A stretch of DNA of 64,000 nucleotides, from NCBI RefSeq assembly GCF_900115665.1, contig NZ_FOXH01000015.1, positions 108,840 through 172,839 of the forward strand, read 5' to 3'. The notes under the pieces are model-generated. The model was given only the letters and a program-made list of their open reading frames with translations. It did no database searches and had not been told where the DNA came from. A program made the translations under genes and the position numbers. This document shows, piece after piece, positions 1 through 9,301 of the stretch (its first letter is position 1; each line of letters starts with the position of its first letter). This DNA comes from Pseudarcicella hirudinis (GTDB taxonomy: Bacteria > Bacteroidota > Bacteroidia > Cytophagales > Spirosomataceae).

Positions 1-69
1 TTGCAGGAACCTGGGTTTACGGATATTTCAGTGAAAAACTACCAAAGTAGATACAAGAGTACCGCTTAG
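1..69 (+). CDS. C-terminal end of a gene cut by the window edge
   Basis: Frame 1 is open from base 1 to a TAG at 67-69 and encodes about 22 residues beginning LQEPGFTDISVK. The pattern 'L(K/Q)EaGFtdi.vk' is common near the C-terminus of class I SAM-dependent methyltransferases, but this is only a resemblance in a very short stretch. It is followed by a strong hairpin terminator, consistent with a real gene end. The function is not established. Confidence 0.4.
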   Translation: MQEPGFTDISVKNYQSRYKSTA

Positions 70-93
70 AGCTGACAAACACTACAAAATTAT

Positions 94-131
94 AAAGCAA
101 CAGTCCTCATATTCCTGAGGACCGTTGCTTT
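94..131. terminator. Bidirectional hairpin terminator
   Basis: AAAGCAAC-A-GTCCTCA pairs with TGAGGAC-C-GTTGCTTT around a 6-nt loop: 15 base pairs with one A/C mismatch. An A-rich 5' flank and T-rich 3' flank suit termination in both directions. It lies between the partial + strand gene and the convergent comB. Confidence 0.8.
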
Positions 132-133
132 TG

Positions 134-838
134 TTACATATTCACCAAAGTATTTCCTCTTAAAACCGGAAGTACGTCAAAGATATCATGTTGTAAACAA
201 TAAGCTATATCTTTCTGAATACCTAACCTTTGTAAACGACGCACGTGTGAAGAATTAGAAACAAAGCTTAATAAGTCGCTTTTCCCGTTTTGATACAGCC
301 TTAAAGCCATTGTTGCAGAGTCATCATCTACCATGAAATCCTCCTGAAGTCTTTCGATTAAAGCCCCGGCAAAAAGTGTATCTTCCAGATTGGGTTTGCC
401 CTTCCAACCTGCACATAATACTAACACATCATATTGCTGTTCTGTCAGATATCTTGTTAATGCTCCCAGATTTAAGAATGAGCCCACCATTACTTTTACC
501 GCAGTTTTTGCCTTGGTAATAGCAAGGGTTCCGTTGGTAGTAGTAACACAGATCGTGGTGTCTTTTACTTTGTCAGTCATATAACTGAAAGGAGAATTAT
601 CAAAATCAAAGCCTTCCGGCGTAATGCCATTTCTCTCTGCGGCAGCAAGGTAACCTTTCTCACGGAAAGCATTACATTCTTCTACTGTGGCAACCGGAAT
701 GATTCCTTCAACACCATATGCAAAAGCAGTGGTCATACAGGAAGTCGCTCTGAAAATATCAACAACTACTACAATCGAGTTTTCTATGTTGTATAAATGT
801 AATAATTCAGGGGTTAAGCAAACGTCAATTTTCTTCAT
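134..838 (-). CDS. comB: 2-phosphosulfolactate phosphatase (ComB family)
   Basis: This is a ComB-family phosphatase, which in methanogens converts 2-phosphosulfolactate to sulfolactate for coenzyme M. In Bacteroidota the family is widespread without coenzyme M, so the physiological substrate is unclear. Family motifs are visible: an N-terminal VVVVDIFRATS block, a central TTNGT, and CAGWKGKPNLEDTLFAGAL, which forms the Mg-binding active-site region. At 234 residues the length is typical. ATG at 838 is chosen; an upstream TTG would add four residues. It is a single gene convergent with whatever ends at base 69. The family call is firm and the role in this organism is inference. Confidence 0.85.
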   Translation of the reverse strand: MKKIDVCLTPELLHLYNIENSIVVVVDIFRATSCMTTAFAYGVEGIIPVATVEECNAFREKGYLAAAERNGITPEGFDFDNSPFSYMTDKVKDTTICVTTTNGTLAITKAKTAVKVMVGSFLNLGALTRYLTEQQYDVLVLCAGWKGKPNLEDTLFAGALIERLQEDFMVDDDSATMALRLYQNGKSDLLSFVSNSSHVRRLQRLGIQKDIAYCLQHDIFDVLPVLRGNTLVNM

Positions 839-939
839 TATAATCTTCAAAATTTCAGCTAATCAGTGGATTAGTATTTGATCGGTACATTCATTTTTCC
901 TGACTTTAACAGTAATACCATCAGGTTTCAGGAAATAAG

Positions 940-2031
940 TTATTTCAAAAACGGTAGTTTTGAAACAACAGCTTTTAATTGTTTATTCCGGATATTGATA
1001 AAGATTTCCGTACCGGATTTTGTAAATGATGGTGTTACATAACCCATTCCGATTCCTTTATTCAAAGACGGAGATTGAGTTCCTGAAGTTACCTCACCGA
1101 TAATATTTCCTTCCGCATCCATGATTTCATAATGCTGACGTGGAATACCACGGTCAATCATTTCAAATCCAATCAGTTTTTTCGTTGCACCATTTTCTTT
1201 GATCTGCTTGTGAAAATCACTGTTGATGAAAGATTTATTGAATTTGGTAATCCATCCAAGACCGGCCTCAATAGGAGACGTCGTATCATCAATGTCGTTC
1301 CCGTACAGGCAATAACCCATTTCGGTACGTAAGGTATCTCTGGCTCCTAAACCAACAGGAATAATTCCGAATTCAGCTCCGGCTTCAAAAATAGCGTTCC
1401 ACATTTTATGGGCGTCCTTATTCCAGACATATATTTCAAATCCTCCCGCTCCGGTATATCCTGTAGCAGAAACAATTACATCTTCAATTCCTGCAACAGT
1501 TCCGGCTTTGAAAGAATAGTATTCCATTGAATCAAGATCAAGATCCGTCAGTTTTCTCAGGGCTTCTATCGCTTTTGGACCCTGAACGGCAAACAGACTC
1601 AGGTTATCAGAAATGTTTTCCATTTCTACACCAAATGTATTGTTTTGTTGCAACCAGTTCCAGTCTTTTTCGATGTTTGAAGCATTTACGACAAGATAAT
1701 ATTCGTTTTCGTTCCAGCGATAAACCAGCAAATCATCCACAATCCCTCCTTTATCATTCGGAAGGCAGGAATATTGAACTTTCCCATCATAAAGCACTGA
1801 AACATCATTTGAAGTTACATATTGCAAAAACTCCGTAGCACGCTCTCCTTTCACCACAAATTCACCCATATGAGATACATCAAAAACTCCTGCGGCATTT
1901 CTGACAGCCAGGTGTTCCTGAATAAGATTAGAGTAAAGAACCGGCATTGAATAGCCTGCAAATGGTACCATTTTTGCTCCCAGCGAGATATGAATGTCGT
2001 TGAGATGTACGAGTTTCAGTTGTTCTTCCAT
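940..2031 (-). CDS. gcvT: Glycine cleavage system T protein (aminomethyltransferase)
   Basis: GcvT moves the methylene group from the H-protein aminomethyl-lipoyl arm to tetrahydrofolate and releases ammonia, in the cytosol. The protein has 363 residues, the usual length. Recognisable blocks are [14 protein letters not shown] near the N-terminus, FDVSHMGEF, the central [14 protein letters not shown] segment, and [21 protein letters not shown]. The C-terminal barrel contains [21 protein letters not shown]. The gene stands alone; gcvH and gcvP are not in the window. I looked upstream for a glycine riboswitch and saw no convincing paired aptamer. Confidence 0.95.
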   Translation of the reverse strand: MEEQLKLVHLNDIHISLGAKMVPFAGYSMPVLYSNLIQEHLAVRNAAGVFDVSHMGEFVVKGERATEFLQYVTSNDVSVLYDGKVQYSCLPNDKGGIVDDLLVYRWNENEYYLVVNASNIEKDWNWLQQNNTFGVEMENISDNLSLFAVQGPKAIEALRKLTDLDLDSMEYYSFKAGTVAGIEDVIVSATGYTGAGGFEIYVWNKDAHKMWNAIFEAGAEFGIIPVGLGARDTLRTEMGYCLYGNDIDDTTSPIEAGLGWITKFNKSFINSDFHKQIKENGATKKLIGFEMIDRGIPRQHYEIMDAEGNIIGEVTSGTQSPSLNKGIGMGYVTPSFTKSGTEIFINIRNKQLKAVVSKLPFLK

Positions 2032-2282
2032 GAGTTTTTCTTTGACCGCATAGCTACATAGGGAATCATTTTTTCGTGTTGATGAAGGGTGCTATGAGGA
2101 AATTACAGACTGTTATAGAGTGTTTTATTTACCACGACCTATGTTAGCACAAAGGTAAGTGAAGAAGATGAGAATTAATAGCAGACTTCAAAAGCATGCC
2201 AGGGCATGGAATTAAAAAGCCGGGAAAATAAGGAGAAAAATGCTAAAAGAGAGAATCGTCGGGAAGAATGGGAATCGGTCTT

Positions 2283-2780
2283 TTAAAACATGATGAAAAA
2301 ATATTCACTGAGGGCCATTCCTGCTAATACAATCATTGCCAGACAAAGCACAATTTTGGCAATAATTCCCGTAATAAGTCCGATGAAAGAACCAATAGCT
2401 GATTTAAGCGATTTTTGCCAGTCGCTGCCCACTATGATTTCACCAATAAATGCACCCAGAAATGCTCCGAGAAACATGCCGACTCCCGGAATAACAAATA
2501 GCCCGGCAATAAGGCCGATTCCGGATCCCCAGATTCCCGCTTTGGTCCCTCCGAATTTTTTAGTACCCCAGATCGGAGCATAATGATCAAAAATCCAGAC
2601 AGCCGCAGTAATAAGTCCGAAGATAATTAATGTCCTTTTCTGAAATTCTGCATATTTTGTATAATGCAGACAAATCAGACCGGCATAACTAAGCGGAGGA
2701 CCGGGAATCGGAAGAATCGCTCCGGCCAGTCCGGCCAATAAACAAATGATAGAAAGTATCAGTAATAAAATATCCTGCAT
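2283..2780 (-). CDS. DUF456 family membrane protein
   Basis: A 165-residue, very hydrophobic protein with about four to five membrane segments. It carries the DUF456 signature: an N-terminal 'LLAGLAGAILPIPGPPLSYAGLICLHY' type block and a glycine-rich centre (GIGLIAGLFVIPGVGMFLGAFLGAFIGE class). The function of the family is unknown. ATG at 2780 is preferred over a TTG ten codons upstream because the family starts right at the first membrane helix. It lies 46 nt downstream of the response regulator gene on the same strand and may share its transcript. Confidence 0.75.
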   Translation of the reverse strand: MQDILLLILSIICLLAGLAGAILPIPGPPLSYAGLICLHYTKYAEFQKRTLIIFGLITAAVWIFDHYAPIWGTKKFGGTKAGIWGSGIGLIAGLFVIPGVGMFLGAFLGAFIGEIIVGSDWQKSLKSAIGSFIGLITGIIAKIVLCLAMIVLAGMALSEYFFIMF

Positions 2781-2826
2781 TACGTCATAAAGGGAAATAA
2801 CCTGAAACAATAATGAATTTAAACCT

Positions 2827-3510
2827 TTAGGTCATTAGTTTAAATCCTTCTCCATGCAGATTTATAATTTGAATGGCCGGATCCTGTTTCAGAAATTTAC
2901 GAAGTTTTGTAATATAAACATCCATACTTCTGGCATTAAAATAGGTATCGTCACCCCAGACCATTTTCAAAGCAAAACTTCGGCTGACGGGTTTTCCCAT
3001 GTTTTCAGCAAGAAGTTTCAATAATTCAGATTCTTTGGAAGTCAGTTTAAAGTTTTCTTTTTCAGTTGAAAGAATCTGCTTTTCATATTCGAAGGTAAAC
3101 GAGCCGATTTTGAACAATCCGGTTTTAGGAGTAGCGGCCTCACTTTTTTGGCTTCTTCTCAGAACTGCCTCAATTCTGGCAAGTAATTCTTCCATCGAAA
3201 AAGGCTTGGTAATGTAATCATCAGCCCCTATTTTAAAACCATGTAAGGTATCTTCCTTCATTGATTTGGCTGTCAGAAAGATAATAGGAGTGTCTTTGTC
3301 AGACATTTTAACTTCTTTGGCCAGTGTAAAACCATCTTTTTTAGGCATCATCACATCAAAAATACACAAATCGAAATCTGCTTCAACAAACTTTGTCAAA
3401 GCGTCATTCCCGTCTTTTGCCAATAAGGCCTCATAGCCTTTGATGTTCAGGTATTCCTGAAGTAATTGTCCAAGATTAGGGTCATCTTCGGCAAGCAATA
3501 TCTTTTTCAT
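2827..3510 (-). CDS. OmpR/PhoB-type response regulator
   Basis: A DNA-binding response regulator of 227 residues. The receiver domain occupies residues 1-120, with acidic residues in LLAEDDPNL, the phospho-acceptor Asp in CIFDVMMPKKDG (about residue 52) and a conserved Lys in DYITKPF. The winged-helix Trans_reg_C domain follows (about 130-227), with the recognition-helix region NARSMDVYITKLRKFL. It lies 53 nt downstream of the histidine kinase gene and is its evident partner. Targets are unknown; the divergent secreted protein at 5759 is the obvious candidate. Confidence 0.92.
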   Translation of the reverse strand: MKKILLAEDDPNLGQLLQEYLNIKGYEALLAKDGNDALTKFVEADFDLCIFDVMMPKKDGFTLAKEVKMSDKDTPIIFLTAKSMKEDTLHGFKIGADDYITKPFSMEELLARIEAVLRRSQKSEAATPKTGLFKIGSFTFEYEKQILSTEKENFKLTSKESELLKLLAENMGKPVSRSFALKMVWGDDTYFNARSMDVYITKLRKFLKQDPAIQIINLHGEGFKLMT

Positions 3511-3563
3511 AGGTTTTTGAAATGTGATGTAAATTATTTTACTGATATGGTGATGAATAGATA

Positions 3564-5312
3564 TTATCTCTGAAAAGGTAAAATTACCTCAAAAGTACTG
3601 CCTTCTCCTAAAACACTTTCAACATTTACCTTTCCATGATGTTCTTCGACCATTTTTTTAACATAGCTCAATCCGAGTCCGAAGCCTTTTACGTCATGTA
3701 GATTTCCGGTAGGTACCCGGTAGAATTTTTCAAAAATGTTTTTCTGAGACTCTTTTCCGATCCCGATTCCCTTATCTGAAATTTTCAGGGAGATATGGTT
3801 ATCTGTACTTTCTGTAGCTACTTCTATTTCAAGGTTTTCCGGAGAATATTTTATAGCATTATCAAGTAAATTGAAGATAATATTGGTCAAATGTACCTCA
3901 TCCGCTTCAATTTCAGTTCTTGCTGCAGCAAGTTTCAGATTGATTTTACCTTCTTTTAATTCTATCTGAGGACTGATATTCTCCAGCACTTTATTGATGA
4001 CCTGGTGAATATCTACAGTTTTTAGCTTTAATTTAACATCACCTCTGTCCATCTGAGCCGTTTGAAGAACTTTTTCAACCTGAGAGCCAAGTCTTTTGTT
4101 TTCATCTCTGATAATACCCAGATATCTTTTGTACATAACCGGACTCGTAGAAACCGTTTCATCCTGCAACATTTCCGTGGCCAGAGAAATGGTTGAAATC
4201 GGGGTTTTGAATTCGTGTGTCATGTTATTGATAAAATCATTCTTGATGTCGGCAAGTTTCTTTTGCTTCAGAATCGTATTGACTGCAATATAAAAACAGG
4301 AAATCATTACCAGCAGCAAAATCAGGGAACTGGCATAAGTCCACCACATATTCCTGATGATATAAGTTTCCTGATTGGGAAAATAGACTCTCAGGTAATT
4401 TTCAGTATTTACCATGTCATTTGGGAAAAGATTAACCGTAAAAGCATCTTTTTTCAAACCATTATACCGGAAATTACTTGAAGAGGCAAAATGCAGATAT
4501 TTATCACTGTCTTTCTTGCTGTCATTTGTGCTTACGCCATATTCAAATGGAATTTCAATCCCCTTCAGCGCAATTTCTCTTTTCAGGAGAGAATCCAGTA
4601 ACAGGTAATTAATCCTGTCGTAAATACTTCTTTCCTTGAACAGGAAATCGGTAAACACTTCTTTGGCCAGCTCAGATTTATTCATTGCTTTGTCGATATG
4701 CTCCTGAGCTTTGGGAATTTCAGGTTTCTTTTTATGGGCCAGAGCAATTGTATTAGCTTTTTTGAGAGAATCCTGACGATGTAACTGCTTTTGATGAGCT
4801 ACCATGACATTGCCGATAATTTCCTCAAATTGTTTATTTTCATTTAATTTCTTTTGAATATCATCAAGGTCCATATTAAATGAATATTCCTCTATTTCTC
4901 TTACTTCTCCGTTAGGTAATACCTCAATATTACGTGAAACCAGGATGTCAGAAGGTAAATTGAGTGTGGCAACCCCTTCCAAGGGAGGTATCGGAGGAGG
5001 AGGTGCCGGAATGTTTGATGAATGTTTAACAGGTTTCTTTCTGACAACTTTAATCTCATTCTGGGCCGGGCGGGAGATCGCCATCAATTTTCTTTTTTGT
5101 TCTTCAACACCCATTTTGCGTTGGGTCAGAAAAAACAATTCCTGCTTCTCCAGCTTCTTTACCACTTGCTGCATTGCATCTCGTACGTCTGAAGCAAATT
5201 GCTCATTTTTGGTTCTTACCATAAAACCAATCCAGTACATCTGGAAAATGATAAGCCCGAGCAAAGCAACAGACATCAGGGCAATGATATATTTTATTTT
5301 TCTTTTGGTCAT
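3564..5312 (-). CDS. Membrane sensor histidine kinase
   Basis: A sensor kinase of 582 residues from ATG 5312; a TTG at 5324 would add four. TM1 is at about residues 9-30. A long periplasmic region (about 30-320) contains a proline-rich patch (NIPAPPPPIPPLEG) near residue 105, and TM2 is at about 325-347. The HisKA box NNMTHEFKTPIST places the phospho-accepting His near residue 366. The ATPase domain shows the N box (NIIFNLLDNAIKYS), G1 (SDKGIGIG) and G2 (GFGLGLSYV). It precedes the response regulator at 3510 as a two-gene operon. The periplasmic segment around residues 142-170 resembles a segment of the secreted protein encoded divergently. Confidence 0.93.
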   Translation of the reverse strand: MTKRKIKYIIALMSVALLGLIIFQMYWIGFMVRTKNEQFASDVRDAMQQVVKKLEKQELFFLTQRKMGVEEQKRKLMAISRPAQNEIKVVRKKPVKHSSNIPAPPPPIPPLEGVATLNLPSDILVSRNIEVLPNGEVREIEEYSFNMDLDDIQKKLNENKQFEEIIGNVMVAHQKQLHRQDSLKKANTIALAHKKKPEIPKAQEHIDKAMNKSELAKEVFTDFLFKERSIYDRINYLLLDSLLKREIALKGIEIPFEYGVSTNDSKKDSDKYLHFASSSNFRYNGLKKDAFTVNLFPNDMVNTENYLRVYFPNQETYIIRNMWWTYASSLILLLVMISCFYIAVNTILKQKKLADIKNDFINNMTHEFKTPISTISLATEMLQDETVSTSPVMYKRYLGIIRDENKRLGSQVEKVLQTAQMDRGDVKLKLKTVDIHQVINKVLENISPQIELKEGKINLKLAAARTEIEADEVHLTNIIFNLLDNAIKYSPENLEIEVATESTDNHISLKISDKGIGIGKESQKNIFEKFYRVPTGNLHDVKGFGLGLSYVKKMVEEHHGKVNVESVLGEGSTFEVILPFQR

Positions 5313-5758
5313 TTCTAACGACAATCTTTATTCAATCACAGTGCCGGCAATTACCGAGTAAATCATCGGTTTTGAGAGCGTCCGATTATATTATTCTATT
5401 GACAGAGAAAACTTTACAGCTTTTGCATCTTTCTGTTTTTTTCTGTGTCTATCTTTCACCGTACAAATTTAACGCAAAACTCAGCCAAAATATTCATAGG
5501 CTTTTCTTTTAACATTCTTTAACATTTTGATTTAGAGAAGGTTCAGTATGTTTGCAAAGGAAATAGATTTTAAGGTAAGTAATTTAACCTGTAAAGACAA
5601 AGGGAGTTTGCGGGTTTTCAGAGAATAAGTAAAACCCAGCACTAAGGGAGACGCTGAATAAATATAAGTCGCTGTTTTTCGATCGTTTTTAGTTTTATAA
5701 AACATTGTTTAAATAGTATTACCCATGTAATATTCTGAAATTCAAATAAATATCAGCT
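5313..5758. other. Divergent intergenic region between kinase and T9SS-tailed protein
   Basis: 446 nt without a credible gene. It holds a good candidate promoter for the rightward gene (5527-5554), leaving a leader of about 200 nt. For the leftward kinase gene a CAAATTTA block at 5464-5471 could be a reversed -7 element, but no partner lies at proper spacing. Nothing else is recognised. Confidence 0.5.
5527..5554 (+). promoter_or_regulatory. Bacteroidota-type sigma-A promoter
   Basis: TTG at 5527-5529, 17 nt, then TATGTTTG at 5547-5554 fits the TTG-N17..23-TAnnTTTG consensus of Bacteroidota. It would drive the secreted protein gene at 5759 with a roughly 200-nt leader. Confidence 0.5.
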
Positions 5759-6703
5759 ATGAACAAAAACATCAAAACTTTAGGTACAGCTTTGCTGATG
5801 GCAATGAGTTTGTCGTCAATGGCTCAGAAATCTGTTTCGAAAATTGTTGAAGACAAAGACGGGAAAGTCAAAATTCATATCGAAACAGAGGATAATGGCA
5901 ATTTACAGGTTTTTGAAAATACCTATGATACCAAAGGTATGTCAGAACTTGATAAAGAAAATCTGATTAACCGAATTTCTGATTCACTGCTTACTAAAAA
6001 CAGCGGAGACAGAAAAGTGAGAAGGAAAATGAGAATCAGAGTAGATGGTGACACTGAAGGTTTAGGATTAGTCGCACCTCCGCAACCGCCTCTGCCGGAT
6101 GACCTGGATTTAAGACTTCCCCCTCTTCCGGATGATCTGGAAATGAGACCTCCTTCCGCACCACGTGCACCAAAAGCGCCAAAACATCTGAAAAATGGTA
6201 AAAAAGGTACATTCAGATATAAAAATGATAAAGGTCAGACTTTTGAAAAAGACCTGAATTTCGATCAGGATTTTACATTTAATTTTGATGATCTGGATAA
6301 ATTAAATGAAAATTTTAATCATGATGAATTAATTGGTTCACTGAGACCAATGATTAAAAACTTTAAAAGAGGCCGTGGACAGGATTTTATGGCTTTCAGA
6401 GATAATGGCGACGAATTCAATCCTTTTATGTTGAATGAATCGAAGACTGTGAAAGCTTTAAGAGTATATCCTAATAATCCTTTTAACAGCAAACTGAATA
6501 TTAAATTCGTTACGCCTGAAAAAGGAGATGTTACGATTACGATTACAGACGTGACTGGTAAAGAAGTGGGAACCGAAAAAATCAAAGATTTTCAAGGTGA
6601 ATACCTGGGACAAATTGAAGTGAAGAAAAATGCGAAAGGTACTTTGTTTGTGACAGTAGTCCAGGGAGAAGATGGAACAGTTAAAAGAGTAGTTGTTGAA
6701 TAG
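5759..6703 (+). CDS. Secreted protein with type IX secretion C-terminal domain
   Basis: A 314-residue exported protein of unknown function. It has a Sec signal peptide (residues 1-22, ending SLSSMAQ), an acidic/basic N-terminal part, a proline-rich stretch at about 105-142 with repeated PPLPDDL, and a region rich in Asp/Asn/Phe (165-195). The C-terminal domain (about 235-314) begins ALRVYPNNPFNSKLNIKF and continues with TITDVTGKEV. This is the type A sorting domain that directs proteins through the type IX secretion system to the cell surface. It is divergent from the OmpR two-component genes and may be their target or ligand. A strong terminator follows. Confidence 0.8.
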   Translation: MNKNIKTLGTALLMAMSLSSMAQKSVSKIVEDKDGKVKIHIETEDNGNLQVFENTYDTKGMSELDKENLINRISDSLLTKNSGDRKVRRKMRIRVDGDTEGLGLVAPPQPPLPDDLDLRLPPLPDDLEMRPPSAPRAPKAPKHLKNGKKGTFRYKNDKGQTFEKDLNFDQDFTFNFDDLDKLNENFNHDELIGSLRPMIKNFKRGRGQDFMAFRDNGDEFNPFMLNESKTVKALRVYPNNPFNSKLNIKFVTPEKGDVTITITDVTGKEVGTEKIKDFQGEYLGQIEVKKNAKGTLFVTVVQGEDGTVKRVVVE

Positions 6704-6730
6704 AAAATAGTTTTAAGGTTATGATAAATG

Positions 6731-6760
6731 AACGAGGTCCGGATTTTTCCGGACCTCGTT
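6731..6760 (+). terminator. Rho-independent terminator
   Basis: AACGAGGTCCGGA pairs perfectly with TCCGGACCTCGTT over a TTTT loop (13 bp), followed by TCTTATTTCT. It ends the T9SS-tailed protein transcript. Confidence 0.9.
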
Positions 6761-6840
6761 TCTTATTTCTGGTTTTTCTTTATAAGATATTAAAAATAAA
6801 ATGCTTATGTCTATTGTAAGATGCTGAAAATAAACAAACT

Positions 6841-6906
6841 CTATGTACTCTGTGCGTCTGTGTGGCTACAAACCTATGCGCCCTATGTGTCTATGTGGTT
6901 GCACTT
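6841..6906. repeat. Two tandem 33-nt repeat units at the 3' end of the Fur-family gene
   Basis: Unit 1 (6841-6873) starts CTATGTACTCTGTGCGTCTG and unit 2 (6874-6906) starts CTATGCGCCCTATGTGTCTA. They align at a period of exactly 33 nt with the pattern CTATG..C.CT.TGTGTCT.TGTGG. Unit 2 overlaps the last codons and stop of the Fur-family gene (6883). Confidence 0.6.
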
Positions 6907-7317
6907 AGGACAAACCCCCTGAACCAGTAAATTAGTTTCCTGGCGTTTGTAACCTTCAGGTAAACTAAGTGCTGGAATATGAACATCTTCAAGGCAATTA
7001 GTCAGACCACAGATATTACACTTGAAATGGACATGGTCATGATGATGCTGGTGTGTTTCGTTATGGCAGGAATCTTTGCAAATAGCATATTTTACCCCAC
7101 CTTCGTCATCAAGAACTTTATGAATAAGACCTTTGTCAACAAAAGTCTTAAGTGTACGATAAAGCGTTACTCTGTCAAACTTTTCGGACATCTGATTTTC
7201 AACATCCGAATGGGCAAGAGCATAATCTTTACTCATGAATATATCCAGGACTTCTTCTCTGCAATCAGTTTGACGAAGTCTGTATTCCTTTAAAGTTGAT
7301 TTTATGGACTGATTCAT
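6883..7317 (-). CDS. Fur-family transcriptional regulator
   Basis: A 144-residue metal- or peroxide-responsive repressor. The N-terminal winged helix (about 10-75) includes RLRQTDCREEVLDIF and RVTLYRTLKTFVDKGL. The C-terminal dimerisation domain has a His-rich segment (HNETHQHHHDHVHF), a CNIC pair and a CPKC pair forming the structural zinc site. The sequence does not settle whether it responds to iron, zinc or peroxide. It lies 17 nt downstream of the ABC exporter on the same strand, so the two are probably co-transcribed. Its last residues (HIDT, stop) are encoded within a 33-nt repeat unit. Confidence 0.88.
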   Translation of the reverse strand: MNQSIKSTLKEYRLRQTDCREEVLDIFMSKDYALAHSDVENQMSEKFDRVTLYRTLKTFVDKGLIHKVLDDEGGVKYAICKDSCHNETHQHHHDHVHFKCNICGLTNCLEDVHIPALSLPEGYKRQETNLLVQGVCPKCNHIDT

Positions 7318-7334
7318 CTTAAAAGCATATTAAA

Positions 7335-9170
7335 TTAATCTTCACTGTTTACAGAAACCTGTTCAGTGGAAGTAGTTTCATATTGCAACTTTACTAAGTT
7401 ACTATAAATTCCATCGTCAAGCAAAAGAAGCTCATCGTGTGAACCTGTCTCAATTACCTCCCCGTCACGAAGAACATAAATTGTATCAACGTTTCTGATA
7501 GTGGCAAGTCTATGGGCAATAATAATTGTGGTTCTATTCTGCATTAAGCCGTCCAGCGCTTCCTGAACCAGTTTTTCAGACTCAGAATCTAAGGCACTTG
7601 TAGCTTCATCAAGAATCAGAATGGCAGGGTTTTTCAAAATAGCACGGGCAATTGCAATTCGCTGGCGTTGTCCGCCGGATAATTTAACTCCTCTCTCTCC
7701 AACAAGTGTCTGAAACTTTTCAGGGAAAGAATCAATAAATTGCAAAGCATTGGCTTTACGTGCTGCTTCAAAAACTTCAGCTTCTGTGGCGTCCGGTTTT
7801 CCGTAAGAGATATTCTCATAAATCGTGCCTCCGAAAAGCATAACTTCCTGAGGTACAACTGCAATATTTTTTCGCAAATCTGTTAAATCGTAAGCATTGA
7901 TATTTTTTCCGTCGATTTTGATAGTACCCGCGTTCAACTCGTAATAGCGCATCAATAGTTGAACAATTGTTGATTTTCCGGCTCCTGAATAACCAACCAA
8001 AGCAATCTTTTCTCCAGATTTCACTTCCAGAGAGACATTTTTCAGAATCTGCATATCTGGTCTGGAAGGGTAGGTGAACGCTACGTTTTCGTAGATAATA
8101 TTTCCTTTTACAGGAGTAAAGATTTCGGAAGATTTATCAGGGTTGATTTCTGATACTTCATCCAGAATTTCCGTGATTCTTTCAGATGCCCCGATCGTCT
8201 TTTGAAGTTGTGCATAAATATCTCCTAAACCTCCGACAGAACCTCCGATAAAAGCAGTATAGAAAATGAAAGTAAGTAATTCTGCCAGAATTAAATCGCC
8301 GCTTGCTACAAGCTGCGCACCAAACCATACCACACCGACGATACCTCCGAAAAGAGCAAAAATGATAAATGAAACAAATCCTCCCCGAAAAGTAGCTGCT
8401 TTTAAGGCATTATTTACTACTTTTTGCAAAGACAGGCTGTATCGGTTTATTTCCAGATGCTCATTGGTGAATGCTTTTACTACATTGATAGATTGTAATG
8501 TTTCTTCGACCACCACATTGGTATTAGCCAGTTCATCCTGCGCCTTTTTGGAAACTTTCCTGATAAATTTGCCAAAAACCATTGCCGCAATTACCAGAAA
8601 CGGAAACGTTCCGAGCATAAATAAGGTAAGTTTCCAGGAAATGTAGGAAATAAAAGCAATCCCGCCTACAAGGGTAAAAACCTGTCTGAAAAACTCTGCC
8701 AGTGTAACAGAAAGCACATCCTGTAATTGAGTTACATCAGAAGTTATTCTGCTCATCAATTCTCCGACGCGGCGTTTCTCAAAAAAGAAAACCGGTAAAG
8801 TGATGATTTTACTGTAAAGTGATTTTCTGACATCTCTCATCGCTTTTTCTGAAACCTGAGAGAAAGTATAGATTCTGAAAAAGGAAAGAACTGCCTGAAC
8901 AATCAGCACTCCAAAGAAGAAAATCGTTACTTCATTAATCTGGTATTTAGATTTTCCTTCAATAACTTTGGTCATTTCGCCAATCAGTAAAGGAAAAGTC
9001 ATTGTGGTAAGATTTGAAAAAATCAGGAAAAACATCCCAATAATAAATGTTCCCTTGTAAGGTGCTACAAATCTGAAAATTCTAAGGGCATTTTTCAGTC
9101 CTTCTTTATTGACTTTCTTTTTGTCTTCTTCTGAAACTCCGGCACCAAAACTGTCTCTACGCTTTGCCAT
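7335..9170 (-). CDS. ABC exporter, fused membrane and ATPase domains (MsbA-like)
   Basis: A 611-residue half-transporter expected to act as a homodimer in the inner membrane. The six-helix exporter domain covers about residues 35-330, with EKRRVGELMSRITSD marking the first coupling region. The ATPase domain (about 355-600) has Walker A GYSGAGKST, signature LSGGQRQRIAIARA, Walker B AILILDEATSALDS and the H-loop IIAHRLAT. The closest known types are lipid A/multidrug exporters; the substrate cannot be read from sequence. It is the first gene of a probable two-gene unit with the Fur-family regulator. Confidence 0.9.
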   Translation of the reverse strand: MAKRRDSFGAGVSEEDKKKVNKEGLKNALRIFRFVAPYKGTFIIGMFFLIFSNLTTMTFPLLIGEMTKVIEGKSKYQINEVTIFFFGVLIVQAVLSFFRIYTFSQVSEKAMRDVRKSLYSKIITLPVFFFEKRRVGELMSRITSDVTQLQDVLSVTLAEFFRQVFTLVGGIAFISYISWKLTLFMLGTFPFLVIAAMVFGKFIRKVSKKAQDELANTNVVVEETLQSINVVKAFTNEHLEINRYSLSLQKVVNNALKAATFRGGFVSFIIFALFGGIVGVVWFGAQLVASGDLILAELLTFIFYTAFIGGSVGGLGDIYAQLQKTIGASERITEILDEVSEINPDKSSEIFTPVKGNIIYENVAFTYPSRPDMQILKNVSLEVKSGEKIALVGYSGAGKSTIVQLLMRYYELNAGTIKIDGKNINAYDLTDLRKNIAVVPQEVMLFGGTIYENISYGKPDATEAEVFEAARKANALQFIDSFPEKFQTLVGERGVKLSGGQRQRIAIARAILKNPAILILDEATSALDSESEKLVQEALDGLMQNRTTIIIAHRLATIRNVDTIYVLRDGEVIETGSHDELLLLDDGIYSNLVKLQYETTSTEQVSVNSED

Positions 9171-9301
9171 TTATATTTTATAGTTTTATGATAAAAGCTA
9201 CATAATTTCTGAAATCATTTAAATCTTGTTTTTCGGATTTCTTATGCTCTTTTTTAATTTTTGGGTACTAAATTGGTTAGTGGAAATATATAAACTTTCA
9301 G

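Noticed and set aside
2032..2282. Glycine riboswitch upstream of gcvT
   Set aside because: No tandem aptamer-like helices were seen in the 250-nt leader.
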